13,299 nt of DNA. Origin: an uncultured Actinomycetes bacterium. Lineage in GTDB: Bacteria; Actinomycetota; Actinomycetes; Mycobacteriales; Mycobacteriaceae. Where the stretch lies: NCBI GenBank assembly GCA_903911165.1, contig CAIWCQ010000162.1:1-13299 (forward strand), in the 5' to 3' direction. The notes under the pieces were generated by a model that searched no databases, was not told where the DNA came from, and was given only the letters and a program-made list of their open reading frames with translations. Below, one piece after another: positions 1 to 7,981 of this stretch. Made by a program: the position numbers and the translations under genes. Position 1 is the stretch's first letter; every line of letters begins with the position of its first letter.

Positions 1-266
1 CCGGTTGTTCGGCGGCCGATATCGCGGCGGTAGAGAGCCAAGTCGCTGCAGGGGTCGCCGGCTACCTCTTTACCCACCCCGACGTCAACCTCTACTTCAG
101 CAGCGTGCAGGGTCAACCGCGGTCCGCGGCGATCAGCAAGATTGAGAGCTATCTGGACGCCAACCCGCAGACCCAGGCTGATCTCGACGCCGTTCGAGGG
201 CCGGCGTTCGATCTTCGCAACCGCTGCAATATCTCGGATGCCAGCATCCATCTCGGAGTGCTCTGA
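1..266 (+). CDS. Hemophore-related (MHB-type haem-binding) protein, 3' end only
   Basis: The open frame enters from the left edge (first full codon at base 3) and gives 87 residues before TGA at 264-266. The visible part resembles the mycobacterial haem-binding MHB/hemophore family, small exported proteins related to Rv0203. It has a Cys near the visible start (G-C-S-A-A-D), the segment Y-L-F-T-H-P-D-V-N, then Y-L-D-A-N-P-Q, and a second Cys in F-D-L-R-N-R-C; the two Cys would be expected to form a disulfide. The N-terminus, where a Sec signal peptide would be expected, lies outside the window, so export cannot be verified. Known members bind haem outside the membrane; that role here is inferred from family resemblance. 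The gene converges on the TVP38-like gene with only 4 bp between the stop codons. Confidence in the coding frame is high and in the family fairly high. Confidence 0.85.
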   Translation, partial: GCSAADIAAVESQVAAGVAGYLFTHPDVNLYFSSVQGQPRSAAISKIESYLDANPQTQADLDAVRGPAFDLRNRCNISDASIHLGVL

Positions 267-270
267 CCGA

Positions 271-975
271 TCACCCGGCCGTCCGGCGCCGGTATCGGCC
301 GGTCTCATAGATCAGCCCGGCGGCGCCGATCGCCCCAGTGCACAACGACACCAGTAACAGCACTGGGTTGACATCGCCGGTGATGGCGTCGCCGAGAATG
401 ACAACCGCGGAGGTTCCCGGCAGAAGTCCGGTCAGAGTTGCCAGTAGGTATGGCCTGACCTGCACAGCCGAGGCACCGGCGGCGTAATTCAGTACTGAAA
501 AGGGCACCACGGGGATCAGCCGCAGCGATAGCACCGCGGGCCAACCCCGTTCGGATAACCGGGCGTCCAGCGAATCGACTCGGGGGTGGTTCGCCAGCTT
601 GCCAATCTGCCATCCGAAGGCCCTTACCAACAGCAGTGCGATGAGCGCGCTCAGTGTGCTGGCGGTGACCGCGAGGGCGATACCGAGAACCGGCCCGAAC
701 AACAGGCCGGCGGCCAGGGTGAAGGCTGTCCGAGGGAAGGGCAGCACCGTGGCGATGACGTGGGCGGCCAGAAAGGCCAGCGGGAATCCCGGACCAACCG
801 AGGTTGCCCAGTCCCGCATCTGTAGCGCGGTCGGCAGAGGCACCAGCAGTACGACCGCGACCAGCGCGGCCGCGCTGATTGCGGCGAGCAGTATTCGGGT
901 TCGGCTGAGCTGGCGGACGGTAACGATCACTGCCGAACGCACCCTGCGCAGCGCGCTCGGGTCAGGGGTGCTCAC
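271..975 (-). CDS. TVP38/TMEM64 family (VTT/SNARE-associated) inner-membrane protein
   Basis: A 234-residue integral membrane protein, the likely counterpart of M. tuberculosis Rv1491c. From the chosen start, hydrophobic segments lie at about residues 29-48, 64-80, 84-117, 177-199 and 204-223. Two family signatures are visible: G-L-L-F-G-P-V-L-G in the central membrane region (about 90-98) and R-L-I-P-V-V-P-F-S-V-L-N-Y-A-A-G (about 152-167), the conserved re-entrant loop of the VTT/DedA-like fold. The C-terminus is basic (R-Y-R-R-R). The frame stays open upstream to 1227, but that extension is Arg/Pro-rich, lies antisense to mutA and has no hydrophobic or conserved character. I therefore chose GTG at 975. 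No Shine-Dalgarno precedes it, but TACCCT ends 8 nt upstream on the minus strand, which would suit a leaderless mRNA. Molecular function is not established; lipid scramblase or transport roles are known only for distant relatives. Confidence 0.9.
   Translation of the reverse strand: MSTPDPSALRRVRSAVIVTVRQLSRTRILLAAISAAALVAVVLLVPLPTALQMRDWATSVGPGFPLAFLAAHVIATVLPFPRTAFTLAAGLLFGPVLGIALAVTASTLSALIALLLVRAFGWQIGKLANHPRVDSLDARLSERGWPAVLSLRLIPVVPFSVLNYAAGASAVQVRPYLLATLTGLLPGTSAVVILGDAITGDVNPVLLLVSLCTGAIGAAGLIYETGRYRRRTAG
275..302. terminator. GC-rich dyad at the convergent gene ends, possible shared terminator
   Basis: CCGGCCG (275-281) and CGGCCGG (296-302) form a perfect 7-bp inverted repeat, and the 14-nt spacer itself contains the palindrome CCGGCGCCGG (283-292). 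It lies just inside the 3' end of the minus-strand gene and just beyond the stop of the plus-strand gene, where both transcripts must end. There is no U-tract, and such repeats arise easily in GC-rich coding DNA, so this is tentative. Confidence 0.25.
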
Positions 976-1070
976 GCCTGATAAGGGTACGGCCCACACG
1001 GGGTCGCAATGCCAATCATTTAGCCTGGGACCAGGCGGCGCTGGCTGCCCCAAGACAACAGGAGCCGCCG
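976..1070. promoter_or_regulatory. Divergent intergenic region between the TVP38 gene and mutA
   Basis: This 95-bp gap must hold the promoters of both divergent genes. On the minus strand TACCCT (complement of 984-989) fits a mycobacterial -10 (TANNNT) for a leaderless start at 975. On the plus strand TAGCCT (1021-1026) fits the same loose -10 pattern for mutA, but no good -35 is seen. A 12-bp near-palindrome, CCTGG-GA-CCAGG (1024-1035), overlaps that -10 and would be a natural operator position. All element calls here are pattern matches only. Confidence 0.35.
1060..1064 (+). promoter_or_regulatory. Ribosome binding site of mutA
   Basis: AGGAG lies 6 nt before GTG at 1071. This is the clearest Shine-Dalgarno sequence in the window and decides the mutA start, since downstream in-frame GTG codons (for example at 1077) are worse spaced. 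Confidence 0.75.
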
Positions 1071-2897
1071 GTGTCCGTGGAAGTCGAGGCCCGCGCCCGC
1101 TGGCGCGATGCGGTCGCCGGCGTGATCGCCAAGAGCGGTCGGGGTAATCCCGCGGACATTCCTGCTGAGCGTCTGCTGGATTCGCAGACCTACGAGGGTT
1201 TTCCGATCCACGCGCTCTACACCGCACTGGATGCGCTGCCGGAGCGTCCCCTCCCGGGTGAGTGGCCCTATGTACGGGGTGCAGATGGCCACCGCGATGT
1301 TCTGACGGGGTGGCGGGTGGCCGAACAATTTCCGGCCGCTGGATTCTCGGGTTCGCCGACCCAGGGCAACACCGCCGTACTCGACGCGCTCGTCGAGGGC
1401 GTTAGCGCGCTGGTGGTCCGGGTCGGCGACGGCGGTGTGGCACCCGCAGACCTCGGAACCTGGCTGACGGGTGTGTATCTGGAGCTGGCACCGATACTGC
1501 TCGACGCCGGTTCGGGGTTCCGTGCCGCCGCCGAGGCCATGCTGGCGCTCGTGGCCGCATCCGGCGGGAGTGCGACGGTTTCGATCGACCTCGGCGCCGA
1601 TCCGTTGACCGCGCCCATCAGTGGACGCGGCGCCCCGAGTGTGGACGATGTCATCGCAGTGGCGGCAGCGGTGGCCGGCAACCGCGGCGTGCGAACCATC
1701 ACCATCGATGGGACGGCGTTTAATGATCGCGGGGCCTGCGCCGCTTGGGAGCTGGCCGGCGCGATCGCCGCGGCGACTGATTACCTACGGCTGCAGACCG
1801 GCGCCGGAATCGGTGTCAGCGACGCGATGCGCGGTATCAGCTTCCGGCTCGTCGCCGATGCGGACCAGTTCATGACCATCGCGAAATTCCGCGCGGCCCG
1901 GCAACTCTGGGCGCGGGTGGCCGACGTGCTGGGCCACCCCGACGACGGCGCGGCACGCCTGCATGCCGTCACCTCGCAGACGATGATGACTCGGCGCGAG
2001 CCCTGGGTGAACATGGTGCGCACCACGGTCGCTGCGTTCGGCGCCGGCGTCGGGGGCGCCGACACGGTGCAGGTGCTGCCGTTCGACGTGGCGATAGCGG
2101 GCGGTTATCCCGGCGTCACCGTCGACTTCGCGAGACGTATCGCACGCAATACCCAGCTGCTGCTCCTTGAGGAGTCCCACATCGGCCGCGTCCTGGACCC
2201 GGCGGGTGGTTCGTGGTACGTCGAGAGACTCACTGAAACCCTTGCCGCCCAGGCATGGTCGCACTTTCAGGAGATCGAGACCCGTGGCGGTTTCCGGCAG
2301 GCTCGCGAACACATCATCGAGCAGATCGACAAGGTTCGGGTTCTGCGGGCCGACGATATTGCGCACCGGCGAACCGCCGTCACCGGCGTCAACGAGTTCC
2401 CCGACCTGGCCGAGCCAGCGCAATCGGCAGCGGATTCGTCGAGCGGGCGGTGGCGCAACGCGGCGGCGTTCGAGGAACTACGCGATCGTTCCGATGCGTA
2501 CCACGGACGCACCGGCGAACGGCCCCGGGTGTTACTACTGCCCCTTGGTCCGCTGGCCGAGAACAACATCAGGACTTCGTTCGTGGTGAACCTGCTGGCA
2601 TCCGGCGGCATCGAAGCGGTCAATCCCGGCACCGTCGAATCCGGCGGGGTCGCTGATGCGGTGCGCGACTGCGATGCCTCCGTCGTGGTGATCTGCGGCA
2701 CCGACGCCCGGTACGGCACCGAGGTGGCGGGGATCGTCGATGGGGCCCGCTGCGCCGGAGTCCGACGAATTTACCTAGCCGGGTCGGAGAAGGCGATCGC
2801 CGGCACCCCCGCAGGATCGCGGCCTGATGACTACCTGAACGCCAAAATTGATGCGGTGACGGCACTTTCGATGTTGCTGGACGGCTTGGGCGTATGA
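1071..2897 (+). CDS. mutA: Methylmalonyl-CoA mutase small (beta) subunit
   Basis: The 608-residue non-catalytic subunit of the heterodimeric adenosylcobalamin-dependent methylmalonyl-CoA mutase (EC 5.4.99.2). It pairs with MutB to interconvert succinyl-CoA and (R)-methylmalonyl-CoA. The N-terminal two thirds is the mutase TIM-barrel relative, with landmarks [30 protein letters not shown] and A-V-T-G-V-N-E-F-P. The C-terminal domain keeps the flavodoxin-like fold segment ([10 protein letters not shown]) but lacks the D-x-H-x-x-G cobalamin motif, as expected for the subunit that does not bind B12. Length matches the mycobacterial family (about 615). The GTG start is supported by a well-spaced AGGAG. 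Its last four bases overlap the mutB start (ATGA), implying translational coupling and equal subunit production. First gene of the mutA-mutB-meaB operon. Confidence 0.97.
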   Translation: MSVEVEARARWRDAVAGVIAKSGRGNPADIPAERLLDSQTYEGFPIHALYTALDALPERPLPGEWPYVRGADGHRDVLTGWRVAEQFPAAGFSGSPTQGNTAVLDALVEGVSALVVRVGDGGVAPADLGTWLTGVYLELAPILLDAGSGFRAAAEAMLALVAASGGSATVSIDLGADPLTAPISGRGAPSVDDVIAVAAAVAGNRGVRTITIDGTAFNDRGACAAWELAGAIAAATDYLRLQTGAGIGVSDAMRGISFRLVADADQFMTIAKFRAARQLWARVADVLGHPDDGAARLHAVTSQTMMTRREPWVNMVRTTVAAFGAGVGGADTVQVLPFDVAIAGGYPGVTVDFARRIARNTQLLLLEESHIGRVLDPAGGSWYVERLTETLAAQAWSHFQEIETRGGFRQAREHIIEQIDKVRVLRADDIAHRRTAVTGVNEFPDLAEPAQSAADSSSGRWRNAAAFEELRDRSDAYHGRTGERPRVLLLPLGPLAENNIRTSFVVNLLASGGIEAVNPGTVESGGVADAVRDCDASVVVICGTDARYGTEVAGIVDGARCAGVRRIYLAGSEKAIAGTPAGSRPDDYLNAKIDAVTALSMLLDGLGV

Positions 2898-5200
2898 CGG
2901 AGATGATCACTCCCCGTGTCGTCGCCGACGGGGTCATACCCAGCTTCGCTGACGTTGCACTGACAGGCGAGCGTACGGCTGCGTCGCCGGAGAAGTCCGC
3001 GGCCGCTGAACTCATCGCTTCCGCTGCCGCGGCCCACGGCTACTCGGCGCAGCAGCTGGACTGGCACACCCCGGAAACCATCGTCGTCAAGCCACTCTTC
3101 ACCGGTGCCGACCGGGACGAGGCGGTGGCCGCGGGCTATCCACTGGACAGCTTCCCCGGTGAGCCGCCCTTCATTCGCGGTCCGTACCCGACCATGTACG
3201 TCAATCAGCCCTGGACCATCCGGCAATACGCCGGCTTTTCCACCGCCGCTGATTCCAACGCTTTCTACCGGCGCAACCTCGCGGCCGGACAGAAGGGTCT
3301 GTCGGTGGCGTTCGACCTCGCCACCCACCGCGGTTACGACTCCGACCACCCGCGAGTGCAGGGCGACGTGGGCATGGCCGGGGTGGCGATCGACTCGATC
3401 CTGGATATGCGGGAATTGTTCGACGGTATCGACCTCGCGAGCGTCTCGGTGTCGATGACGATGAACGGTGCGGTGCTGCCGATCCTCGCCCTGTACGTGG
3501 TCGCTGCCGAGGAGCAGGGTGTGCCGCCGGAGAAGCTGGCGGGCACCATCCAGAACGACATCTTAAAAGAGTTCATGGTTCGCAACACCTACATCTATCC
3601 GCCAACGCCCTCGATGCGGATCATCTCCGACATCTTCGCCTACACCAGCGCGCGGATGCCCAAATTCAACTCGATCTCGATCTCCGGCTACCACATCCAA
3701 GAGGCCGGAGCCACCGCGGATCTTGAGCTGGCCTACACCCTCGCCGACGGCGTCGACTACATTCGGGCCGGTCTTGACGCCGGCCTGGATATCGACACGT
3801 TCGCGCCTCGGCTGTCGTTCTTCTGGGGCATCGGGATGAACTTCTTCATGGAGGTCGCAAAGCTCCGCGCCGGCCGATTGTTGTGGAGCGAGTTGGTCGC
3901 AGGCTTCGGCGCTAAGAGTGCGAAATCGTTGTCGCTGCGTACGCACTCGCAGACCTCGGGGTGGTCACTCACCGCCCAGGATCCGTTCAACAATGTCGCC
4001 CGCACCTGCATCGAGGCGATGGCTGCCACCCAGGGACATACGCAGTCGCTGCACACCAACGCCCTCGACGAAGCGCTGGCACTGCCCACCGATTTCTCGG
4101 CCCGAATCGCCCGGAATACGCAACTGTTTCTGCAGCAGGAGTCCGGTACCACCCGGCCGATTGACCCGTGGGCCGGCTCCTACTACCTGGAGTGGCTGAC
4201 CCACGAGCTGGCGCAGCGTGCTCGGGTCCACATCGCCGAGGTTGCCGAACGCGGGGGAATGGCACAGGCCATCAGCGATGGAATACCGAAGCTGCGCATT
4301 GAGGAAGCCGCCGCGCGCACGCAGGCTCGCATCGACTCCGGCCAGCAACCGGTCATCGGCGTGAACAAGTACCAGGTCGACGAGGATTCCAACATCGACG
4401 TGCTCAAGGTGGAGAACAGCCGCGTCCGCTCCGAACAACTCGCCAAGTTGGTGCGACTTCGGGCCGATCGCGACGACGCCGCAGTGCAGGCCGCGCTGGC
4501 CGATTTGACGCGCGCGGCCGGCGTGGGTGCCGGTGCGGCGGCACCGAGCGGGGATCCGCTGGCGAACAACCTGCTCGCGCTGGCCATTGCCGCCGCTCGG
4601 GTCAGTGCGACAGTCGGGGAGATATCCGACGCCCTGGAAAAAGTTTACGGCCGCCATCAGGCGGAGATCCGCACTATTTCGGGCGTCTACCGTGACGAAG
4701 TGGGCCGCGGACAATCCAGCGCAGGAGGCAGCATCACCGGACTGACGGAGGCCACCCGACTGGTGGCGAAATTCGCCGAAGCCGACGGACGGCGACCGCG
4801 CATATTGGTCGCGAAGATGGGGCAGGACGGTCATGATCGCGGGCAGAAGGTGATTGCCACGGCGTTCGCCGATATCGGTTTCGACGTCGACGTCGGCTCG
4901 TTGTTTTCCACTCCTGACGAGGTCGCCCGGCAAGCGGCCGACAACGACGTGCATGTCGTCGGAGTGTCATCGCTGGCCGCGGGTCATCTGCTGCTGGTGC
5001 CGGCCCTGCGCGATGCACTGGCAGCTACCGGACGTCCGGACATCATGATCGTGGTGGGTGGCGTGATTCCACCGGGAGACTTCGATGAGTTGTATGCCGC
5101 CGGAGCCACCGCGATCTACCCGCCCGGCACGGTGATCGCCGAAGCCGCGGTGAGCTTGATGCACAAGCTCGCTGAGCGACTCGGTTACGAACTGGGCTGA
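2894..5200 (+). CDS. mutB: Methylmalonyl-CoA mutase large (alpha, catalytic) subunit
   Basis: The 768-residue catalytic subunit, which carries out the radical carbon-skeleton rearrangement of methylmalonyl-CoA and succinyl-CoA using adenosylcobalamin. The substrate TIM barrel is very well conserved. By alignment from memory with the Propionibacterium shermanii enzyme, the active-site Tyr, Gln, Arg and His correspond to Y112 (W-T-I-R-Q-Y), Q220, R230 (E-F-M-V-R-N) and H267 (S-G-Y-H). The C-terminal B12 domain has D-G-H-D-R-G at 645-650, with H647 the lower cobalt ligand (base-off/His-on), followed by G-V-S-S-L and V-V-G-G-V. The protein is about 18 residues longer than M. tuberculosis MutB (750 as I recall). 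The extra residues appear to lie mainly in the Ala/Gly-rich linker around 540-555 and near 613-620, between the two domains. ATG overlaps the mutA stop by 4 nt, and the TGA shares one base with the meaB ATG. Confidence 0.98.
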   Translation: MTEMITPRVVADGVIPSFADVALTGERTAASPEKSAAAELIASAAAAHGYSAQQLDWHTPETIVVKPLFTGADRDEAVAAGYPLDSFPGEPPFIRGPYPTMYVNQPWTIRQYAGFSTAADSNAFYRRNLAAGQKGLSVAFDLATHRGYDSDHPRVQGDVGMAGVAIDSILDMRELFDGIDLASVSVSMTMNGAVLPILALYVVAAEEQGVPPEKLAGTIQNDILKEFMVRNTYIYPPTPSMRIISDIFAYTSARMPKFNSISISGYHIQEAGATADLELAYTLADGVDYIRAGLDAGLDIDTFAPRLSFFWGIGMNFFMEVAKLRAGRLLWSELVAGFGAKSAKSLSLRTHSQTSGWSLTAQDPFNNVARTCIEAMAATQGHTQSLHTNALDEALALPTDFSARIARNTQLFLQQESGTTRPIDPWAGSYYLEWLTHELAQRARVHIAEVAERGGMAQAISDGIPKLRIEEAAARTQARIDSGQQPVIGVNKYQVDEDSNIDVLKVENSRVRSEQLAKLVRLRADRDDAAVQAALADLTRAAGVGAGAAAPSGDPLANNLLALAIAAARVSATVGEISDALEKVYGRHQAEIRTISGVYRDEVGRGQSSAGGSITGLTEATRLVAKFAEADGRRPRILVAKMGQDGHDRGQKVIATAFADIGFDVDVGSLFSTPDEVARQAADNDVHVVGVSSLAAGHLLLVPALRDALAATGRPDIMIVVGGVIPPGDFDELYAAGATAIYPPGTVIAEAAVSLMHKLAERLGYELG

Positions 5201-6183
5201 TGACGCCCGACAGCGACGCCGGCATGCTTGCCGAAGCGATTCGCGGAGGTGACCGCGCCGCGTTGGCGCGTGCGATCACGCTCGTCGAGTCGACTCGAAC
5301 CGATCATCGAGGACAGTCCCAGGAGCTACTGCTGGCATTGATGCCCGATGCCGGCCGTGCCATGCACGTCGGCATCACCGGCGTACCCGGAGTGGGAAAG
5401 TCGACCACCATCGAGGCGCTCGGTATGTACCTCATCGGGCTTGGTCACCGGGTGGCGGTATTGGCGGTCGACCCGTCGTCGACGCGCACCGGCGGCTCGA
5501 TTCTGGGCGACAAGACCCGAATGGCGCGACTGGCGGTACACCCGGACGCCTATATTCGGCCCTCGCCGACCTCGGGCACACTCGGCGGCGTTGCCAAGGC
5601 CACCCGGGAAACCATCGTGTTGCTCGAGGCCGCCGTCTTCGACGTGATTCTGGTGGAGACCGTCGGGGTGGGGCAGTCCGAGGTCGCCGTCTCCAACATG
5701 GTCGACACCTTCGTCTTCCTGACCCTGGCCCGAACCGGCGACCAACTTCAGGGCATCAAGAAAGGCGTGCTGGAACTCGCTGATGTCGTCGTCGTCAACA
5801 AAGCCGACGGCCGGCACGCGATCGAGGCCAAGGCCGCGGCGCGCGAACTGGCCGCCGCGATCCGGTTGATCTATCCCCGCGAGACCATGTGGCGGCCGCC
5901 GGTTTTGACGTTGAGTGCACTCGAAGGCGATGGTCTACCGGAGTTATGGGACACGGTGCTCAAGCATCGCGATGTTCTCACCGCGGCAGGAGCGTTCGAC
6001 GCCCGACGCCGCGCCCAGCAGGTGGACTGGACATGGTCGATGGTGCGCGACACGGTGCTGGACCGGGTGCTGACCCACCCCGCCGTTCGGCGGATGCGAG
6101 CCGAGATTGAGAGACAGGTTCTCGACGGCGAGCTGACACCGGCCCTTGCCGCGCAACAAATTCTGGACGCCGCCGACGGGTGA
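5200..6183 (+). CDS. meaB: Methylmalonyl-CoA mutase-associated GTPase MeaB
   Basis: A 327-residue G3E-family GTPase (MeaB/ArgK, human MMAA orthologue group). It gates adenosylcobalamin delivery to the mutase and protects or rescues it from inactivation. Visible motifs are the P-loop G-V-P-G-V-G-K-S (61-68), V-D-P-S-S (90-94), the Walker B/switch region E-T-V-G-V-G-Q-S-E (153-161), the conserved stretch T-G-D-Q-L-Q-G-I-K-K-G (179-189) and the guanine-specificity motif N-K-A-D (200-203). Length equals the usual bacterial size. The ATG overlaps the mutB stop as TGATG, so translation probably depends on mutB. In M. tuberculosis, as I recall, mazE4/mazF4 lie between mutB and meaB; here nothing does. 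An older annotation as LAO/AO transport ATPase (ArgK) is possible but superseded for this context. Confidence 0.97.
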   Translation: MTPDSDAGMLAEAIRGGDRAALARAITLVESTRTDHRGQSQELLLALMPDAGRAMHVGITGVPGVGKSTTIEALGMYLIGLGHRVAVLAVDPSSTRTGGSILGDKTRMARLAVHPDAYIRPSPTSGTLGGVAKATRETIVLLEAAVFDVILVETVGVGQSEVAVSNMVDTFVFLTLARTGDQLQGIKKGVLELADVVVVNKADGRHAIEAKAAARELAAAIRLIYPRETMWRPPVLTLSALEGDGLPELWDTVLKHRDVLTAAGAFDARRRAQQVDWTWSMVRDTVLDRVLTHPAVRRMRAEIERQVLDGELTPALAAQQILDAADG

Positions 6184-6207
6184 CGTTCACGGATCGGCAA
6201 CGATTTT

Positions 6208-6227
6208 CCGGAAACGAGTGTTTCAGG
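6208..6227. repeat. Small dyad between meaB and lipL
   Basis: GAAAC (6211-6215), a 4-nt loop and GTTTC (6220-6224) form a perfect stem. CC (6208-6209) and GG (6226-6227) extend it beyond one G/A mismatch. It sits in the only gap between meaB and the next gene. It could be a weak terminator or attenuator or an operator; no clean U-tract follows. Confidence 0.3.
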
Positions 6228-6237
6228 TTGTAAATTC

Positions 6238-7533
6238 GTGATGGTGAGCAACGCGAAATCCAGCGGCCGAGGAGGGCCTCCGCCAGCCAAGGCAGCGGCC
6301 TTGCCGGTCAATGGTGCTGCGGACCCTGCTTTCGCCTGTGCGGTAACGGGTTTCGCGAGACTCTTCCCCCATCCGCGATTCGGTGGTGGAGCGTTGGCGG
6401 TGTACCTCGACGGACAGCCGGTAGTGGACGTCTGGACGGGGTGGGCCGATCGGCGGGGCCGGTTGCCCTGGTCGGCCGATACTGCGCCGATGGTGTTCTC
6501 CGCGACCAAGGGCGTGACGTCCACGGTCATCCACCGGCTGGCAGACCGGGGCCTGATCGACTACGAAGCTCCGGTGGCCGAGTACTGGCCGGAATTCGGC
6601 GCCAACGGCAAGGTGGCGATCACGGTGCGGGACGTGATGCGGCACCGGGCGGGTTTGTCCCATCTGCGCGGGGTGCGCAAGCACGAGCTACTCGATCACC
6701 GGCGGATGGAGGACCGGATCGCCGCGGCACCGGTGGACAGCCACTTCGGCCGGTCCGCCTACCATGCCCTGACCTACGGTTGGCTGATGTCCGGCCTGGC
6801 CAGGGCGGTGACCGGCATGAGCATGCGAGAACTGATCCGCGCCGAGGTAGCCGGACCTCTCGACACCGACGGCATTCACCTCGGTCGCCCGCCCGCCGCC
6901 GCACCCACCCGCGTTGCGCGAATCATCGGCCCCCAGCACAAAATCGGAAACCCGCTGTTCAATGCCATAGCCCCCAGGATCGCCGCGCTGGATGCATCGG
7001 CTGCGTTCGGTGCGATGTATTTCCCGGGAATGAGGTCGGTGGTGCAGGGCGACACTCCACTGCTCGACAGCGAGATTCCCTCGGCCAACGGGGTCGCCAC
7101 CGCGCGTGCCCTGGCGAGAATGTACGGGGCGATCGCCAACGGCGGTGAGATCGGTCACCGGCGCTATCTGTCTGCTCGGCGGGTGGCCGCGCTGACCGGA
7201 CGCCGCTCGCTCCGCCCGGATCGCAACCTGATCATGCCGATGGCGTTTCACCTCGGCTATCACGGCCTGCCGCTGCCCGCCGTGTTGCCCGGCTTCGGCC
7301 ACGTCGGGCTCGGCGGATGCTTCGGCTGGGCGATACCCGAGTCAGGTCTGGCGTTTGCCTTCGTCCACAACAGGCTGCTGACGCCATTGGTGCTCAGCGA
7401 CCAGGCCGGATTCGTTCCCATGGGCGCGCTGGTGCGCCTCGGCGCCACAGTGGCCCGTCGGAAGGGTTTCGCGCCGATCGCCGAGTTCGGTTCGGCCTAT
7501 GACCCGTCGTCGGCCGCCACCGCCGCAGGCTAG
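6238..7533 (+). CDS. lipL: LipL-type serine esterase (class C beta-lactamase fold)
   Basis: A 431-residue serine hydrolase of the beta-lactamase/esterase-VIII family, very similar along its length to M. tuberculosis LipL (Rv1497). The nucleophile motif S-x-x-K is S88-A-T-K91 (F-S-A-T-K-G). Y175 in S-A-Y-H-A-L is the likely catalytic Tyr, and H355 in G-F-G-H-V-G-L-G-G belongs to the C-terminal oxyanion strand motif. The stretch G-G-G-A-L-A-V-Y-L-D-G-Q-P-V-V-D-V-W near residues 49-66 is typical of the family. No clear signal peptide is seen. The start is uncertain: GTG 6238, ATG 6241 and GTG 6244 are consecutive codons in frame. There is no Shine-Dalgarno, and TAAATT at 6231-6236 could be a -10 giving a leaderless mRNA from about 6244. 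It follows meaB by 54 bp, as in the tubercle bacillus arrangement, but no direct role in the mutase pathway is known. Substrate is presumably a short-chain ester or membrane lipid; this is inferred from the family. Confidence 0.93.
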   Translation: MMVSNAKSSGRGGPPPAKAAALPVNGAADPAFACAVTGFARLFPHPRFGGGALAVYLDGQPVVDVWTGWADRRGRLPWSADTAPMVFSATKGVTSTVIHRLADRGLIDYEAPVAEYWPEFGANGKVAITVRDVMRHRAGLSHLRGVRKHELLDHRRMEDRIAAAPVDSHFGRSAYHALTYGWLMSGLARAVTGMSMRELIRAEVAGPLDTDGIHLGRPPAAAPTRVARIIGPQHKIGNPLFNAIAPRIAALDASAAFGAMYFPGMRSVVQGDTPLLDSEIPSANGVATARALARMYGAIANGGEIGHRRYLSARRVAALTGRRSLRPDRNLIMPMAFHLGYHGLPLPAVLPGFGHVGLGGCFGWAIPESGLAFAFVHNRLLTPLVLSDQAGFVPMGALVRLGATVARRKGFAPIAEFGSAYDPSSAATAAG

Positions 7534-7545
7534 GCAGGCCGATCG

Positions 7546-7610
7546 GCGGGGCTACAGCTAACACTAGGCGGGGCTTGGCCGGCACGGCAGGTCCTCATTG
7601 ACGCGGGGCT
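7546..7610 (+). repeat. Three copies of GCGGGGCT just after lipL
   Basis: GCGGGGCT occurs at 7546-7553, 7568-7575 and 7603-7610; the first two extend to GGCGGGGCT with a 22-bp period. The first copy follows the palindrome GCCGATCGGC (7538-7547), and the third runs into GATCGG. They could be protein-binding sites or debris of a small duplication; no known motif is recognised. Confidence 0.4.
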
Positions 7611-7664
7611 GATCGGTATTTCCCAGGGCCTGTCTACCTTTTCTAGAGGGACATTTACCGATCA
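7610..7664. repeat. 9-bp perfect inverted repeat with 37-nt spacer
   Basis: TGATCGGTA (7610-7618) is perfectly complementary to TACCGATCA (7656-7664). It could form a long-looped hairpin downstream of lipL or be a two-site operator. An inverted repeat this long at this spacing has a fair chance of arising randomly in the region, so confidence is low. Confidence 0.3.
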
Positions 7665-7746
7665 ATATTGCGTAACTCGCGGACGCGGTTGATTGGTTTT
7701 GCGCATTTCGCGTAAGTTCCCCGCTGCCTTTTTATAGAGATTAGGG

Positions 7747-7890
7747 ATGTGCGTCATCGCGGTTAAGTATTACGGCGCACTGCATTTCTGCAGCAAGGAC
7801 TCTCAGGTCATTCTCAGGTTAGTTGCGGAGGAAATCGGGCGACGGCTTAAATCACTGGTAAGAACGTTAGGGAACCCCAAGAGGGGGTAG
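7747..7890 (+). CDS. Possible 47-codon small ORF (doubtful)
   Basis: ATG at 7747 opens a 47-residue frame ending at TAG 7888-7890. The product begins M-C-V-I-A-V-K-Y-Y and becomes basic towards the end (I-G-R-R-L-K-S-L-V-R). No family is recognised. AGGG abuts the ATG with no spacing, which is poor for translation initiation. Third positions are moderately GC-rich in the first half only. The stop codon lies inside the 7866-7897 hairpin, which could mean a short ORF followed by a terminator, or coincidence. The candidate PhoP-like repeat at 7801-7818 lies within it, so both readings are unlikely to be functional together. I rate chance as more likely than a real gene. Confidence 0.15.
   Translation: MCVIAVKYYGALHFCSKDSQVILRLVAEEIGRRLKSLVRTLGNPKRG
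7801..7818 (+). promoter_or_regulatory. Candidate PhoP-type direct repeat (7-4-7 architecture)
   Basis: TCTCAGG (7801-7807), a 4-nt spacer TCAT, then TCTCAGG again (7812-7818) form an exact 11-bp-period direct repeat, one helical turn. Mycobacterial PhoP is known to bind two 7-bp direct repeats separated by 4 bp, with consensus close to TCACAGC; each half here matches 5 of 7 positions. In M. tuberculosis PhoP controls Mas-family synthases (pks2, pks3). The site is about 160 bp upstream of the promoter-like sequence at 7982-8011 and about 645 bp upstream of the PKS start. Another OmpR-family regulator, or chance, is possible. Confidence 0.35.
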
Positions 7891-7897
7891 CCCTAAC
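7866..7897. terminator. Strong two-step hairpin, terminator or structured RNA
   Basis: GTTAGGG (7866-7872) pairs with CCCTAAC (7891-7897), and inside it ACCCC (7874-7878) pairs with GGGGT (7884-7888) around a 5-nt AAGAG loop. That is 12 base pairs interrupted only by a small A/AG internal loop. It is the most stable-looking structure in the intergenic region. What follows (TCTCAGAAATTG) is not a classical U-tract, but mycobacterial terminators often lack one. It could end read-through from lipL or form part of a leader or small RNA. Confidence 0.45.
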
Positions 7898-7981
7898 TCT
7901 CAGAAATTGTCTGCGATCCGGGTTCGGCCCGGGGCTTGCCAGGCTGCACTCGCGAATCTGGAGCAACGGTCGGTGTGAAAT

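Noticed and set aside
976..1227. The N-terminal extension of the TVP38 reading frame back to 1227
   Set aside because: It is antisense to the strongly supported start of mutA, Arg/Pro-rich and non-hydrophobic, and it would remove the intergenic promoter region. GTG at 975 gives a family-typical length.
3965..4954. A 329-codon minus-strand open frame inside mutB
   Set aside because: Antisense shadow of a highly conserved gene with no recognisable protein features.
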